Positions 44,411 through 54,206 are shown, counted from the first letter of the stretch. The stretch is 64,000 nucleotides of DNA from Roseateles sp. (GCA_016790285.1 JAEUPJ010000025.1:1-64000); one strand, 5' to 3'. Translations and numbers: made by a program. The notes: generated by a model not told the origin, from the sequence alone.

Positions 44411-45100
44411 ATGTCCCTGCTCCAGACCGAGGCCGTCACCTGCCCCCATTGCGGCGAGGCGTCGGATGTCGACGTGCTCTACAGCGTCTATGCCGACCGC
44501 CGCCCCGACCTGCGTCAGGCCGTCCTCGACGACGGCCTGCAGCGCGAGACCTGCCCGCACTGCGGTGCCGGATTTCGCATCGAACCCGTGCTGACCTTTT
44601 TGGACATGGGCCGCAAGCTGTGGCTGCTGCTGCAGCCCGCCGAGAACCTCACGCTGTGGCCCGAACTCGAACAATCGGCCCGCACCACTTTCGACATGGC
44701 CTATGGCCAGCGTGCCACGCCAGCGGCGCAGGCCCTGGCCGTTGGCCTGCAGGCGCGGGTCACCTTCGGCTGGCCGGCGCTGCGCGAGAAGGTGCTGTGT
44801 ACCGAACACGGCCTGGATGACGTCGTCCTCGAGCTGAGCAAGCTGGCCTTGATCCGCAGCCAGCCCCAGTTGCGCCTGAGCGACGATGTCGAGCTGCGCC
44901 TCGCCGAGGTGGGGCAGGAACAGCTGGTCTTGCGCTGGGTCAACGCGACGTCGGAATTGGTCGAGGACGAACTGCGGGTGCCCAGGCAGGTCTACGACGA
45001 CATCGCGGCCAACCAGAAGCCGTGGGCGGCGCTGCGCAGCGAGCTGACGGCCGGCCCCTTTGTCGACGTGCACCGCCTGCTCGTGCCGGAAGTGGCTTGA
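44411..45100 (+). CDS. CpXC-domain zinc-ribbon protein
   Basis: This 229-residue protein has two CPHC motifs (Cys11/Cys14 and Cys48/Cys51) that define the CpXC domain, likely a zinc ribbon. The rest is alpha/beta with no recognised domain. It is the last gene of the 40423-45100 operon and converges on the HENAH protein gene. CpXC proteins have no settled function; here it could be a chaperone or an immunity partner for the upstream metallopeptidase-like protein. Confidence 0.7.
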   Translation: MSLLQTEAVTCPHCGEASDVDVLYSVYADRRPDLRQAVLDDGLQRETCPHCGAGFRIEPVLTFLDMGRKLWLLLQPAENLTLWPELEQSARTTFDMAYGQRATPAAQALAVGLQARVTFGWPALREKVLCTEHGLDDVVLELSKLALIRSQPQLRLSDDVELRLAEVGQEQLVLRWVNATSELVEDELRVPRQVYDDIAANQKPWAALRSELTAGPFVDVHRLLVPEVA

Positions 45101-45313
45101 CAGAACGGCTTGCGGCCACAGCACGAGTCGGCGGTCCATGTCGAAGTGATTGGCGCCAAGGGCGCCGGCATTCCCAGTGCGCCCGGGGCGCGCCTCACCT
45201 CGCGCGACACCACGCGCATCCGGCTGCCCGCTGACGAACTGGCCTGGGCTTGCGGCGCTCGCAGGCCTGGCGATCTGCAGCCGCAGCGGGCGCCACGGCT
45301 GCCCCATGTGACG

Positions 45314-47887
45314 TCAGGCGAGCTTGTCGACGGACTCGTCCAGGACCAGCCGGGCATGCTCGACATCGACTTCGTCCGTCGCGCGCACCACGGCGGTCTG
45401 GTCGTCCTCGCTGCCGCTGGCTTCCCAGTCCTCCTGGTCCAGCACGTCGTCGAAGAGGGCCTTGCGTTCACTCTTGCTGAGCTCGGCGAGCTTCTTGCCC
45501 GGGTGCCGGGTCTTCGCGAGAGCGATCATTTCCTGCTCGACCTCGGTCTTGCTGACCATGCGGCCGCGAAGACCCGAGGCGTTGTAGGTCAGCTGGAGGG
45601 TGAATTCGTCGATGACCTTGTCGACCACCAGGCGCGTCGTGGGCGCGAGGCCCGGCACGCCTTCGAGCGTGAGCTTCTTGTCCTTGGCCCGCTCGCCTTC
45701 CCATTCGTCGACGTAGATGCCGTGCCGCTCGGTCAGCCGCACGCGGGCTCCCGCCGAGCGCGACATCGATGAGACCACCCAGAACTTGTTCTTCAGCCCC
45801 TTGCTCGAATCGAAGCTGCGCTTCGGGGGCGGCACCAGCAGCGCCTGCGATGACTTGCCGCCCATCGTCCAGGCATGCTCCTCCAGCGGCTCGTGCCGGT
45901 AGGGGTCGCCGGCACCGGCGTAGCTGGTGAGGTTCTCGGCGAACAGTTCGGCCTGCACCTTCATCGCCGGCAGCGCGGTGGCGCCCCTGACCTTGGCTTG
46001 GTCCTGCGGGCCGAAGGGGTCCTCACCCTTGAACTGCTTGATGATCATCATCTGCCAGGCGTGGGCGTTCTCGTGCAGGATGGTGTCCATCATCTCCTTG
46101 TAGTCGCCGAACATGTGGTGCTCGGAGTTGATGGTGATCGTGGCCGGAAAGTCGGCCGTCGTTTCCCCGAAGGTGTTGGGATTGAGCGGTACGACACTCA
46201 CGCGCACCGGCGGGGCGGGGAAGTTCTGCGGCAGGTTGTCGGGGTCCAGGCCACTGAGCTTGATCAGCTCCTTGAACTGCATCTCGGCGATCTTCTGGAA
46301 GATGCCTTCGAGCTTGGGGATGTCCTTGGCGCCGGGCTGCTCGGGATCGTTGCCCGTCCAGGCGGCCCAGTTCTTCTCGTTGTCCTCCCACTCCTCCTTG
46401 GCCTTGAGGCTCTCGGGGGTGGCTTTCTTGCCGTCATCGCCGCGCAGCCGCGTGATGATGTTCTTGAGCACCTTCTGCTCTTCCTTCACGAACTCCTCGT
46501 CCATGGCGCCGTTGGCGAAGAGCTCGAACCGCGCCGCCTGGTTGGTGGCGCCGGCCGGCATCTTGCGCAGCAGGTCCAGCTGCTGCTTGGCCGTCAGGAT
46601 CTTGAGCAGGCCCTTGTTCTTGAGGTCGGCCACGACGCCGCGGGCCTGCCCTTGATTGGCAGCGCCCGACACCTGCGTGTCGATGCTGGCGCGGCGCTTG
46701 TCGAGCAGGGCCTTCATCAGTCGGGCGCAGTTGGCCAGCTCAACGTTCGCCTCGCGGAACTTCCCTGCATCCTGCAGCACCACGACCGCGTCACGGGAGA
46801 CGTCGTAAGCCTGGCGCTCGGCTTTCCAGGGGGTGTCCGATCCGTTGTCCACCTCGGGCAGGGTGTCGGCCACCTGGATCTGGGGCGTCATGCGCTTGAG
46901 GGTGGCGAAGTACTTGCGCACCTGCTCGTCATGCGCGCGCAGCAGCGGCAGGGCCGTGTCGATCTTCTGGCGCAGGGTGCTGATCGCGGCGGTGGCGACC
47001 TTGGCGGCCTGGCCGCGCGCCGGCTCACCGGAAGCGCGGCTGAAGTCTGCCAGCCTGAGCTGGGCTTCCATGCGGGCCGTGTCGACGGCCTGGGTGGCCT
47101 TGCGCATCGCGGCGGACTGGTACTCGCCCGGGTATTTGGTGATGTCGTCCAGGCGCAGCTTCAGGCGCTCGTACAGAACGGTCGGGTCGGCGGAGGTCAC
47201 CTCCAGGCGCCGTTCGATGGCTTCGATGGCGCTGAAGACCGGCTTGGCCAGCTTGCGTGCGGCCTCGATCTTCTCGGCGCTGAGCTCGCCGTCCATGGCC
47301 TTCAGCGCGGCAGCCTTCAGGCCCTCGATCTCCTTCGTCTCCTTGGGCAGCGCGCCCTCGGGCACGCTGGCATTGATCTCGTCTCGCAGGATCTGTGCGA
47401 CCCGCTCCAGCCCGAGGTCCGTTCGCGCCTGTGCGCGGGCGCTGATGGCACCGAGCTGCTCCACCTCGTCCGCTGCCTCGTCCAGCTTCATCGCGCCGAT
47501 GTCTTCGGCAATGCTCAGGCGCAGCTGGCGGGCGTGCTCGCGCTCTTCGTCGGTCATGGCCGGCGTGTCGGCGTAGAGCGCCGCATCTTCCTGAATGGCG
47601 ATGCAGGCCTTGATGTCGCCGTTGAACGCGCTCAGCAGCTGGCGCGCCTGGGCGTAGTTCTTGGCATCGATCTGCTCGACGATGGCGTCGCGCCGCTCCA
47701 CCAGCTTGCCGGCCAGCGTGATGCCGGCGTTCGTGGCGCTGCGGAAGGCCTGGATGGTCTCTCCGCCGAGGCCCAGGGCCTCGAAGTCGACCGTCTGGAC
47801 GTCGGCCACCATCGGGTTGACCTTCTTCTTCTTTTTCTTGAACGGATTGATGCTTTCCAGCACTTCCCGGATTGCGGACTTGCCCAT
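45314..47887 (-). CDS. Second HExxH metallopeptidase-like protein (HENAH)
   Basis: This 857-residue protein starts MGKSAIREVLESINPF followed by a run of six lysines. A long helical region with ALDxxE-type and NYAQARQLL-type helices covers about residues 40-480, and a C-terminal domain has HENAH at 605-609. A candidate third ligand is Glu669 or Glu670 (PLEEHAW). There is no signal peptide. It is read in the same direction as the T6SS genes, 99 nt after the TssB-TssC fusion, and has its own copy of the ECF-type promoter (47917-47944). It resembles the 42166-44397 protein in layout more than in sequence. A T6SS-associated effector is plausible but unproven. Confidence 0.7.
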   Translation of the reverse strand: MGKSAIREVLESINPFKKKKKKVNPMVADVQTVDFEALGLGGETIQAFRSATNAGITLAGKLVERRDAIVEQIDAKNYAQARQLLSAFNGDIKACIAIQEDAALYADTPAMTDEEREHARQLRLSIAEDIGAMKLDEAADEVEQLGAISARAQARTDLGLERVAQILRDEINASVPEGALPKETKEIEGLKAAALKAMDGELSAEKIEAARKLAKPVFSAIEAIERRLEVTSADPTVLYERLKLRLDDITKYPGEYQSAAMRKATQAVDTARMEAQLRLADFSRASGEPARGQAAKVATAAISTLRQKIDTALPLLRAHDEQVRKYFATLKRMTPQIQVADTLPEVDNGSDTPWKAERQAYDVSRDAVVVLQDAGKFREANVELANCARLMKALLDKRRASIDTQVSGAANQGQARGVVADLKNKGLLKILTAKQQLDLLRKMPAGATNQAARFELFANGAMDEEFVKEEQKVLKNIITRLRGDDGKKATPESLKAKEEWEDNEKNWAAWTGNDPEQPGAKDIPKLEGIFQKIAEMQFKELIKLSGLDPDNLPQNFPAPPVRVSVVPLNPNTFGETTADFPATITINSEHHMFGDYKEMMDTILHENAHAWQMMIIKQFKGEDPFGPQDQAKVRGATALPAMKVQAELFAENLTSYAGAGDPYRHEPLEEHAWTMGGKSSQALLVPPPKRSFDSSKGLKNKFWVVSSMSRSAGARVRLTERHGIYVDEWEGERAKDKKLTLEGVPGLAPTTRLVVDKVIDEFTLQLTYNASGLRGRMVSKTEVEQEMIALAKTRHPGKKLAELSKSERKALFDDVLDQEDWEASGSEDDQTAVVRATDEVDVEHARLVLDESVDKLA

Positions 47888-47916
47888 GGGTTCTCCTGCA
47901 GGTGGTCAGTTCCACA

Positions 47917-47944
47917 TGAGTGGGCGGGATGCGCCGTTGGTTCC
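47917..47944 (-). promoter_or_regulatory. Degenerate ECF-type promoter before the HENAH gene
   Basis: Read on the minus strand: GGAAC (47944-47940), 15 nt, then CCCACTCA (47924-47917). The -35 half continues as GGAACCAACGGCGC, very like the ompA copy; the first two -10 bases differ. It lies 29 nt before the ATG at 47887. Confidence 0.5.
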
Positions 47945-47986
47945 GCCGAGGCCCCTTGCGCGTGCTGGAGCGCGGCGCCTGCCGCG

Positions 47987-49864
47987 TCAGCCCAGCGACT
48001 TGAGCAGCGCTTCGAGTTCGACGTCGACGTCGTCCTGAGCCGCTTCAGCGGCCGGCGCCTCGGCGGGACTGTCGTTGTTGAGGCTGGCGAGCAGGGCGTC
48101 GAGGTCGTCGAGGTCCGATGTGTCAGCCGCCGCGGGCGCGGGTGCGGCGGCGCTGTCGCTCCCACCAGTCAGGTCGGCCAGCAGCGCGTCCAGCTCCGCG
48201 CTGTCGTCGTCGGACGCGCTGCGGGCCGGTGCAGCTTCTTCCTCGGCTTCTTGTGCAGCCTCTTGCTTCTTGACCGCAGCTTTCGACGCCGCCTTGGGTG
48301 CGGCGGCCTTGCCCTCTTCAGGATCGGGCAGCTTGCTGCGCACCGCCATCTCCACCCCCATGCGTGCGCCGGGCTTGGCGGCGACGGCGGCGGGCGGCGT
48401 GAAGGTGCCCGCCACCGTGTCCGGCCCGGTCAGCTGCACCAGCGGCTCGCCCTTGTGCGCCATCAGGGCCTTGATGCCATAACGGGCCAGCTCGGTGGCC
48501 ACGGGTGTGGAGATGAAACGCTCGGTGCAGGGCAGGGCCGTGCTGTCGCCGTCGGCATCCACGAAGTGGTGGAAGGGCAGGTCGCCCACGTTGGGCGCGC
48601 CGTTCTGGCCGGCCAGCACCGTCAGCGCGAGCAGCGCCGGGTGGCCCCAGAGCAGGCCGGCCAGGCCGTCCGCGGCGGTGAATTCCTCGAAGGCGAACGA
48701 CGAGATCGGGTCGCTCTTCTTGCCGTAGGGGTGGCGCAGCAGGAAGCGCGGGCCGAGCAGGCCCAGTCGCCTGGCCTCGGGCAGGCCGCGCAGCGCGGCG
48801 AAGGCCTCCACCACCAGCGGGTGGGGCGGCACGCGCGGGTTGCCGAGGTCGTCCACCGCCATCGCGGTGAAGAAGGTGGCGCCGGCTGCGTCGGCGACCT
48901 TGGCCATGCGGCCGAGCAGCTCGGTGTGCGGCGGCGTGGCCTCGAACTGGTAGAGGCCGGCGATGTAGGTGTAGCCGCCGTCCTTGGCCTCGGCGGGCTT
49001 GCTCACGAGCAGCTGGTACAGGCCGCTGTCGGTGAGGTCGTCACCCGCGCTCAGGTCGGCGGCGAACTCCTCGGCGCTCACGTCGATGAGGTGGACCTGC
49101 AGCATGGGCCCCGTCTCCAGCCGGCGCAGCAGGAAGTCCACGCCGCGCCACAGCGACTCAGTGGCCTGGAAGTCGGCCTGGTGGAGCACCGCGCGCATGC
49201 CGTCGGCAATGGATTCGTCGAGCACCTTGAGCAGGCCCACCTTCTCCGGCTTGGCAGACGGCACTACGAACGGGCCGATGACGTTGCGCAGCAGGGCATC
49301 GATGTTGCCGCCGCCTTGCGCCACGCTGGTGCGACCGGTCAGGCGGGCGAAGTCGCTCAGCCGGGCGCCGGCTGAAGGGCTGGCGCCGCGGGCGCGCACG
49401 CCCCGCGCGGCGCGCGAGGCCTTCAGCGTCGAGCCCGCCATCTTGGCCACCTCGGCCGCGGCCTTGTCGAAGCTGGCGGGGTTGTTCAGGCGCTTGCGCA
49501 GGTCGTTGAGCGACTTGAACAGCGCCAGCTCGCGGAACAGCGTGTCGGGGTGGAAGGAGTCGAGGTCGGACAGGGCCACCTCCACCGGCGCGCCCTCGGC
49601 GCGGTGATCGCCTTGAGCGCCTTGAGCGCCTTGCGCGCCAATTGGAAGATTCAGCGTGATGCCCTGCTGGCCCAGCCAGTCTTCCAGCGAGTCGAACTCC
49701 ACCGTGCGTGGCTTGCGGCGGGCAAGCTCCGCGCCGGTGTCCAGCCGGCCGGCGCAGGCGCCCGCGCCGAAGTCACCCAGCAGGGCGATGCGCACCGGGC
49801 GGCGCGGGGCCCAGGTGGGCTTGGCGGCGTCGAGGTGGCCGAAGTTGGGGGTCCAGTCACTCAT
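47987..49864 (-). CDS. TssB-TssC fusion sheath-like protein with acidic tail
   Basis: This 625-residue protein joins both T6SS sheath subunits. Residues 15-170 are TssB-like (VRIALLGDFGAG, SLEDW, then DLDSFHPDTLF and SLNDLRKRL). Residues 200-470 are TssC-like, with the signature HQADFQATESLWRGVDFLL and the later GYTYIAGLYQFEATP region. The last 75 residues are Ala/Asp-rich and repeat ELDALLADL (557-565), DLDALLASL (587-595) and ELEALLKSL (616-624). The ATG at 49864 lies 4 nt after the tagF stop. It may form an unusual sheath or a sheath-binding accessory. Confidence 0.8.
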   Translation of the reverse strand: MSDWTPNFGHLDAAKPTWAPRRPVRIALLGDFGAGACAGRLDTGAELARRKPRTVEFDSLEDWLGQQGITLNLPIGAQGAQGAQGDHRAEGAPVEVALSDLDSFHPDTLFRELALFKSLNDLRKRLNNPASFDKAAAEVAKMAGSTLKASRAARGVRARGASPSAGARLSDFARLTGRTSVAQGGGNIDALLRNVIGPFVVPSAKPEKVGLLKVLDESIADGMRAVLHQADFQATESLWRGVDFLLRRLETGPMLQVHLIDVSAEEFAADLSAGDDLTDSGLYQLLVSKPAEAKDGGYTYIAGLYQFEATPPHTELLGRMAKVADAAGATFFTAMAVDDLGNPRVPPHPLVVEAFAALRGLPEARRLGLLGPRFLLRHPYGKKSDPISSFAFEEFTAADGLAGLLWGHPALLALTVLAGQNGAPNVGDLPFHHFVDADGDSTALPCTERFISTPVATELARYGIKALMAHKGEPLVQLTGPDTVAGTFTPPAAVAAKPGARMGVEMAVRSKLPDPEEGKAAAPKAASKAAVKKQEAAQEAEEEAAPARSASDDDSAELDALLADLTGGSDSAAAPAPAAADTSDLDDLDALLASLNNDSPAEAPAAEAAQDDVDVELEALLKSLG

Positions 49865-49868
49865 GGTG

Positions 49869-50483
49869 TCAGCTCGGTTTGAACAGCGCGGCAAAGGCCG
49901 GGCCGGTGGGGAGGGCGGGATGCACGCGCGGCGGGCTGCCTTCGTGCAGCCACAGGCTGCAGCCCTGCAGGCCGTCCCAGGCGGCCTGGCTGAGCAGGGC
50001 GGCCAGCGGTGCCGGCACGGCAGTGTCGGCGGCCAGGAACACGGGCAGCGGCGCGGCAGCCAGGGCGGCGTCGAGCGTGTCGGCGGTCCAGTCGTACTGC
50101 AGGGCCTGCACGGCAATGTCTTCGAGCTGGCCCACCCAGTGCCAGAGGGCTGCCACCTGCGCGCCATCGGCCGGGCGCGGCAGCGGCGCGCTCACGACCA
50201 CCAGCGGGAAGTAGCGCCCCACGCGGTCCACCGAGGGCACCAGCACGCCCACGCGCAGGCCGCTGCCGGCGCTGTCGGGCAGGGCGCCGGGCAGCAGGGC
50301 GAAGCGCCAGGCGGGGCTGGCCAGGTAGTTCTCCAGCCAGGCGTCGGGCGCGGCCTCGCGCAGCTGGTGCAGGCCGGTGGCGAGCCAGGTGTCCCAGGGC
50401 GTGATCCATTCGGGGCTCAGCCGCCGCGAGGCGAAGTCGCCCAGCGCGGGCAGCTTGCCGAACCAGCCCGGCACGCCGCTCAC
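49869..50483 (-). CDS. tagF: T6SS-associated protein TagF
   Basis: This 204-residue protein has the TagF start pattern GVPGWFGKLPALGDF and the SLDRVGRYFP-like segment (SVDRVGRYFPLVV). TagF is a post-translational repressor of some T6SSs. The start is a GTG in a 4-nt GTGA overlap with tssM; the open frame further upstream lies inside tssM and is not used. It precedes the sheath fusion gene by 4 nt. Confidence 0.87.
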   Translation of the reverse strand: MSGVPGWFGKLPALGDFASRRLSPEWITPWDTWLATGLHQLREAAPDAWLENYLASPAWRFALLPGALPDSAGSGLRVGVLVPSVDRVGRYFPLVVVSAPLPRPADGAQVAALWHWVGQLEDIAVQALQYDWTADTLDAALAAAPLPVFLAADTAVPAPLAALLSQAAWDGLQGCSLWLHEGSPPRVHPALPTGPAFAALFKPS

Positions 50484-53400
50484 AGCGCCCCCGGGCAGCG
50501 GAACTGCTGCAGCTCGCGCAGCCGGAAGGGGTTGAAGACGCTGCTGGCCGTCACCTCCAGCCGCGCGCGGTGGCCGTCCAGGTTCATGACCACGATGAAG
50601 CGCTCGGGCTGCTGTGGCGAGCCCTGCACCTCGAAGCGGTCGAACAGCCTGAACAGCGCCCAGGGCCCGTCGAAGGTGATGGGCGTGCCGCCCGGTTGGC
50701 CCGTCAGCTTGATCTGCGAGGACAGCTTCGCCCCCGGCCACTGCAGGCTCACCGGCTGGGTGTTGCCGGCGGTGAACTTGCTGACCTGGCCGTCGATGTC
50801 CAGCGTGAGCTCCTTCAGGCCGTCGCCCAGCTCCAGCGCGCGCACGTCCACGCGGAAGGACGGCGCCTTGCCACCGTTGCGGAAGAACACCTCGCGCACG
50901 CGCGCCGCGCGTTGGAAGTCCGCCAGCGCGGCGGGCGAGACCGGCTTGGTGCCATCGCCCGTGGGCCGGAAGCTCCACGGGTTGCTGCCCACGTCCACCA
51001 GCGGGCTGAGCTTGCGCGTGAAGAAGTCGTCCATCATGCCGCCGGGGGCGAAGAACTGGCCGAAGTCTTCGGGCAGCACGTCGACCTTGGAGCCCTGCGC
51101 GACCGGGTAGCGGCCGGCGATGGCGCGGGCGCAGAACTCCGCCACCGGCTGCAGCTCGCCGGTGAGGCTCTGGCGCTCCACCAGGCGGCTCTGGTTGTCG
51201 GCCGCCTCGGCCAGGCTCTCCAGCGCCGCGCGCAGCGGCTCGGGCTGCTGGCCGGCCGCGGCCTTGAGCTTGGCCCCGCCGCCACCCGCGGGCGGCGGCG
51301 ACTTGCTCTTGAGGGCCTCCTGCACGGCACTGAGCTGCACGTAGACCTCGTTGAACATCTTCATCACGTCGTCCAGCGGCGGCGGTGTGCCGGTGACGAG
51401 GCGGCGCAGCGACGCGAAGTGGTCGTCGACGATCTTCTCCAGCGGCCCGTCGCGGGAGATGGACGTGGGCGCCTTGGCCTGGTTGCCGGCCAGGCGCGCG
51501 AGCTCGCCGCCCTTGGCGAAGATGGCGTCGTCGGCGCGCTTGTTGAGCTCCTTGTTGATCGTGTTGCCGTTGTCCACGGGGTCGATCAGCGTCGTCTCCT
51601 TGGAGGCGGCGCGCAGGAAGGCGGCCAGCGGCGAGTCCACCGCCGAGAGCAGGCGCGACACGGCGATGCCGCGGTCCAGGCCGCCCAGCTTCACGAGGCG
51701 CACGTCGGCGAGGTAGGCGTCCCAGACCTTGACGTACTCCTCCAGGTACAGGCGCCGCACGCGGTCCACCAGGGTCTTGTCCGCCGCCAGCCGCTTGGCC
51801 GTGGCGGGGTTGGTGCCCAGCACCCACGACTCCTCCTCGGCGAGCTGCTTGGCGGTCTTGTCGACCGAGGTCTGGAAGGCCTTCTTGTAGCCGTCCTTCG
51901 TGAACATGCCCGGGATGCCCTGGGTCAGCGGCGCACCGCTCGCCCGCTCGAAGACGTTGGGGCTTTGCGGGCCGGCGGCTGCGGCCACGGTGAAGGGCGG
52001 CAGGTCGCCGTCGATCTGGGCGCGGCGCAGCCGGCTGAAGATGCGGTACTCCAGCGGGTAGGCGCCGAGCATCTCGCGCACGCTGGCCACCAGCGTCTTG
52101 TCCATGGGCTGGGCCACCTCGAAGGCGCCGCGCGAGAGCAGGGCGTCGAGGTGGTTCTTCAGCAGCGCCACCTTCTCGGGGCCGAGGCTGCCTTCGAGGT
52201 TGGCGTCCCAGTCCAGGCCCACCCAGGCCTGCAGGCCGGGCTTGTCCAGGTGCTCGGGCGTGTAGAGCATCAGGTAGGCCTTGAGGGACTCGTAGGCGAA
52301 CTCCAGGTTGTCGCGGTTGGCAGTGCGCAGCCGCTCCTCCAGGCGCGCGGCCACGCGCGGCGCGAGTGCGCGCTGCAGCACGCGGTGGTAGGAAACCTGG
52401 GCGCCGGCGTCGAGCTTGTCGCCCTGGAAGAGGCCAAAGCCCAGCGACAGCGGCGGGCTGCTCAGCGCAAAGCCCGGCGGCTGGGCGGCATCGCGCAGCG
52501 CGGCGAGTGCCTCGGGCAGGGCCGAGGGGTCGCTGCCGCTGGTGGGCGGCAGGGCCGCGACGGTGTCCTTGAGTGCCGGCAGCTTGGCCTCGATGTCGGC
52601 GATGTAGCGTTGGTTGCCGAGGTAGCTGAAGCCCCAGCCGATCAGCAGCGTGAGCGTCACGAGGCTCAGCACCGCCAGGCCCGCCAGCCGCAGCCTTGCG
52701 CTGCGCCGCTCGACGGCGGCGTTCTGCCCGACGAGGTACTGCTCGACGAAGATCACCCGGCGCAGCAGGTGGTTCAGGAAGAAGCTCTTGCCCTTGGCCG
52801 CGGCCGGCGGCGTGAGGCGGCGCTCCACGCCGAAGGTGCGCGCCAGCGCGCCGAGCACGCGGTCGATGGGCGTGCCCTCCTGCGTGCCGCTCGTGAAGTA
52901 CACGCCGCGCAGGCGCGGGGCTTCGTCCAGCGCGCCACCGCCGCCGAACACGGTCTCCAGGTAGCCGCCCAGCAGCCCGCGCAGGCCGCCGAACTGCTGC
53001 GGGAAGGCGAAGACCACGGCGCGCTTGAGCGGGTCGCTCTCGGCCTCCATGCGCTCGATGAGTCGCTCGCGCAGGCGCTTTTCCAGCGAGGCGAACTCAC
53101 TGCCGAAGTTCGCCATGACCTCCTCGCCCGGCTGCGTGGACAGCGGGAAGGTGAAGCCCAGCACCTGGTCGCGCTCCTCCTTGCCGAGCGGCCCGAAGGT
53201 CTCGTTGAAGCCGGCCAGCAGGTCGCACTTGGTGACGAGCACATACACCGGCACCTTCACGCCCAGGCGCTGCTGCAGCTCCTGCATGCGGCCGCGCATG
53301 CGCGAGGCCTGCTCCTTGCGCTGCTCGGGCGGCAGGGCCAGCAGGTCCTGCACGCTCACGGTCAGCAGCACGCCGTTGATGGGGCGGCGCGGGCGGGCCT

Positions 53401-54025
53401 TGCGCAACAGGCCGAGGAAGGTGTCCCAGGCGGCGGCGTCAGTGTCCTTGTCGGAGTCCTGCGTGGCGTAGCGGCCGGCGGTGTCGATGAGCACGGCCTC
53501 GTCGCTGAACCACCACTCGCAGTTGCGCGTCCCGCCCACGCCGCGCACGCTGGCCTGGCCGAGCTTCTCCGTCAGCGGGAAGTTCAGGCCGGCGTTGAGC
53601 AGCGCCGTCGTCTTGCCCGAGCCCGGCGCGCCGATGAAGACGTACCAGGGCAGCTCGTACAGCGACGCGCCGCCGCTGAAGAGGCCCTTCTTCGTGCCGG
53701 GGGCGGTCTTGAGCAGCGCAATCGCCTGGCTGAAGCGCTCCTGCAACACGGCCTCTTCCTGCGCGGCGGCGGAAGGGCCGGTGGACATGCCCTTGACGAG
53801 GGCGGCGTTGATGCGGCGCCGGCGCAGCAGCGACCACACCAGGCGCAGCCCGCCCAGCAGCCACAGCACGGCCAGCGCGATGGTGCGCGACAGCGCCGTG
53901 TCCAGCGGCCGGTGCTCGCCGAAAGCGATCAGCGGCCCGACCGACCACACCAGCGCCGAGGCGACGAGCAGGAAGAACACGCCGAGGGTGATCGGATGCA
54001 GCAGGAAGGAAAGAACTTTCTTCAT
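50480..54025 (-). CDS. tssM: T6SS membrane complex protein TssM (IcmF)
   Basis: This 1181-residue inner-membrane protein has two N-terminal membrane segments (about 11-30 and 47-65), a cytoplasmic GTPase-like domain with Walker A GAPGSGKT (132-139), a third membrane segment at about 445-465, and a large periplasmic part. The ATG at 54025 (MKKVLSFLLHP) is chosen over a longer frame that reads through a repeat. With TssL it forms the T6SS trans-envelope channel. Walker A is intact, so energy use by TssM is possible. Confidence 0.93.
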   Translation of the reverse strand: MKKVLSFLLHPITLGVFFLLVASALVWSVGPLIAFGEHRPLDTALSRTIALAVLWLLGGLRLVWSLLRRRRINAALVKGMSTGPSAAAQEEAVLQERFSQAIALLKTAPGTKKGLFSGGASLYELPWYVFIGAPGSGKTTALLNAGLNFPLTEKLGQASVRGVGGTRNCEWWFSDEAVLIDTAGRYATQDSDKDTDAAAWDTFLGLLRKARPRRPINGVLLTVSVQDLLALPPEQRKEQASRMRGRMQELQQRLGVKVPVYVLVTKCDLLAGFNETFGPLGKEERDQVLGFTFPLSTQPGEEVMANFGSEFASLEKRLRERLIERMEAESDPLKRAVVFAFPQQFGGLRGLLGGYLETVFGGGGALDEAPRLRGVYFTSGTQEGTPIDRVLGALARTFGVERRLTPPAAAKGKSFFLNHLLRRVIFVEQYLVGQNAAVERRSARLRLAGLAVLSLVTLTLLIGWGFSYLGNQRYIADIEAKLPALKDTVAALPPTSGSDPSALPEALAALRDAAQPPGFALSSPPLSLGFGLFQGDKLDAGAQVSYHRVLQRALAPRVAARLEERLRTANRDNLEFAYESLKAYLMLYTPEHLDKPGLQAWVGLDWDANLEGSLGPEKVALLKNHLDALLSRGAFEVAQPMDKTLVASVREMLGAYPLEYRIFSRLRRAQIDGDLPPFTVAAAAGPQSPNVFERASGAPLTQGIPGMFTKDGYKKAFQTSVDKTAKQLAEEESWVLGTNPATAKRLAADKTLVDRVRRLYLEEYVKVWDAYLADVRLVKLGGLDRGIAVSRLLSAVDSPLAAFLRAASKETTLIDPVDNGNTINKELNKRADDAIFAKGGELARLAGNQAKAPTSISRDGPLEKIVDDHFASLRRLVTGTPPPLDDVMKMFNEVYVQLSAVQEALKSKSPPPAGGGGAKLKAAAGQQPEPLRAALESLAEAADNQSRLVERQSLTGELQPVAEFCARAIAGRYPVAQGSKVDVLPEDFGQFFAPGGMMDDFFTRKLSPLVDVGSNPWSFRPTGDGTKPVSPAALADFQRAARVREVFFRNGGKAPSFRVDVRALELGDGLKELTLDIDGQVSKFTAGNTQPVSLQWPGAKLSSQIKLTGQPGGTPITFDGPWALFRLFDRFEVQGSPQQPERFIVVMNLDGHRARLEVTASSVFNPFRLRELQQFRCPGAL

Positions 54026-54080
54026 CACTTGGTTTCCGTCGCGCGACGCGCAGCGTCGGGTGCCGTCCACAGGCACGAGG

Positions 54081-54176
54081 AACACAGCCACAGAGACACA
54101 GAGACACAGAGGCGCGGCGGCAGGGCGCAGGCCGCAGCCCGGTCTCTCTGGGCCTCTGTGCCTCTGTGGCCGTGTT
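54081..54176. repeat. Dispersed inverted repeat, copy 1 (CACAGAG/CTCTGTG)
   Basis: A left arm beginning aacacagccacagag pairs with a right arm ending ctctgtggccgtgtt across a GC-rich centre. The same element recurs at 55580-55690. It fills the gap between tssL and tssM. Such arms are typical of small non-autonomous repeats. Confidence 0.7.
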
Positions 54177-54206
54177 GTGCGACCGGGGCAGGGTGCAGCT
54201 TCATGC

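Noticed and set aside
45101-45772. Plus-strand frame after the CpXC gene
   Set aside because: It runs antisense into the 3' end of the HENAH protein gene and has no start signal or domain.
45875-49375. A 1166-residue plus-strand frame across the HENAH and sheath genes
   Set aside because: It crosses two real minus-strand genes and their promoter, with no recognisable domain.
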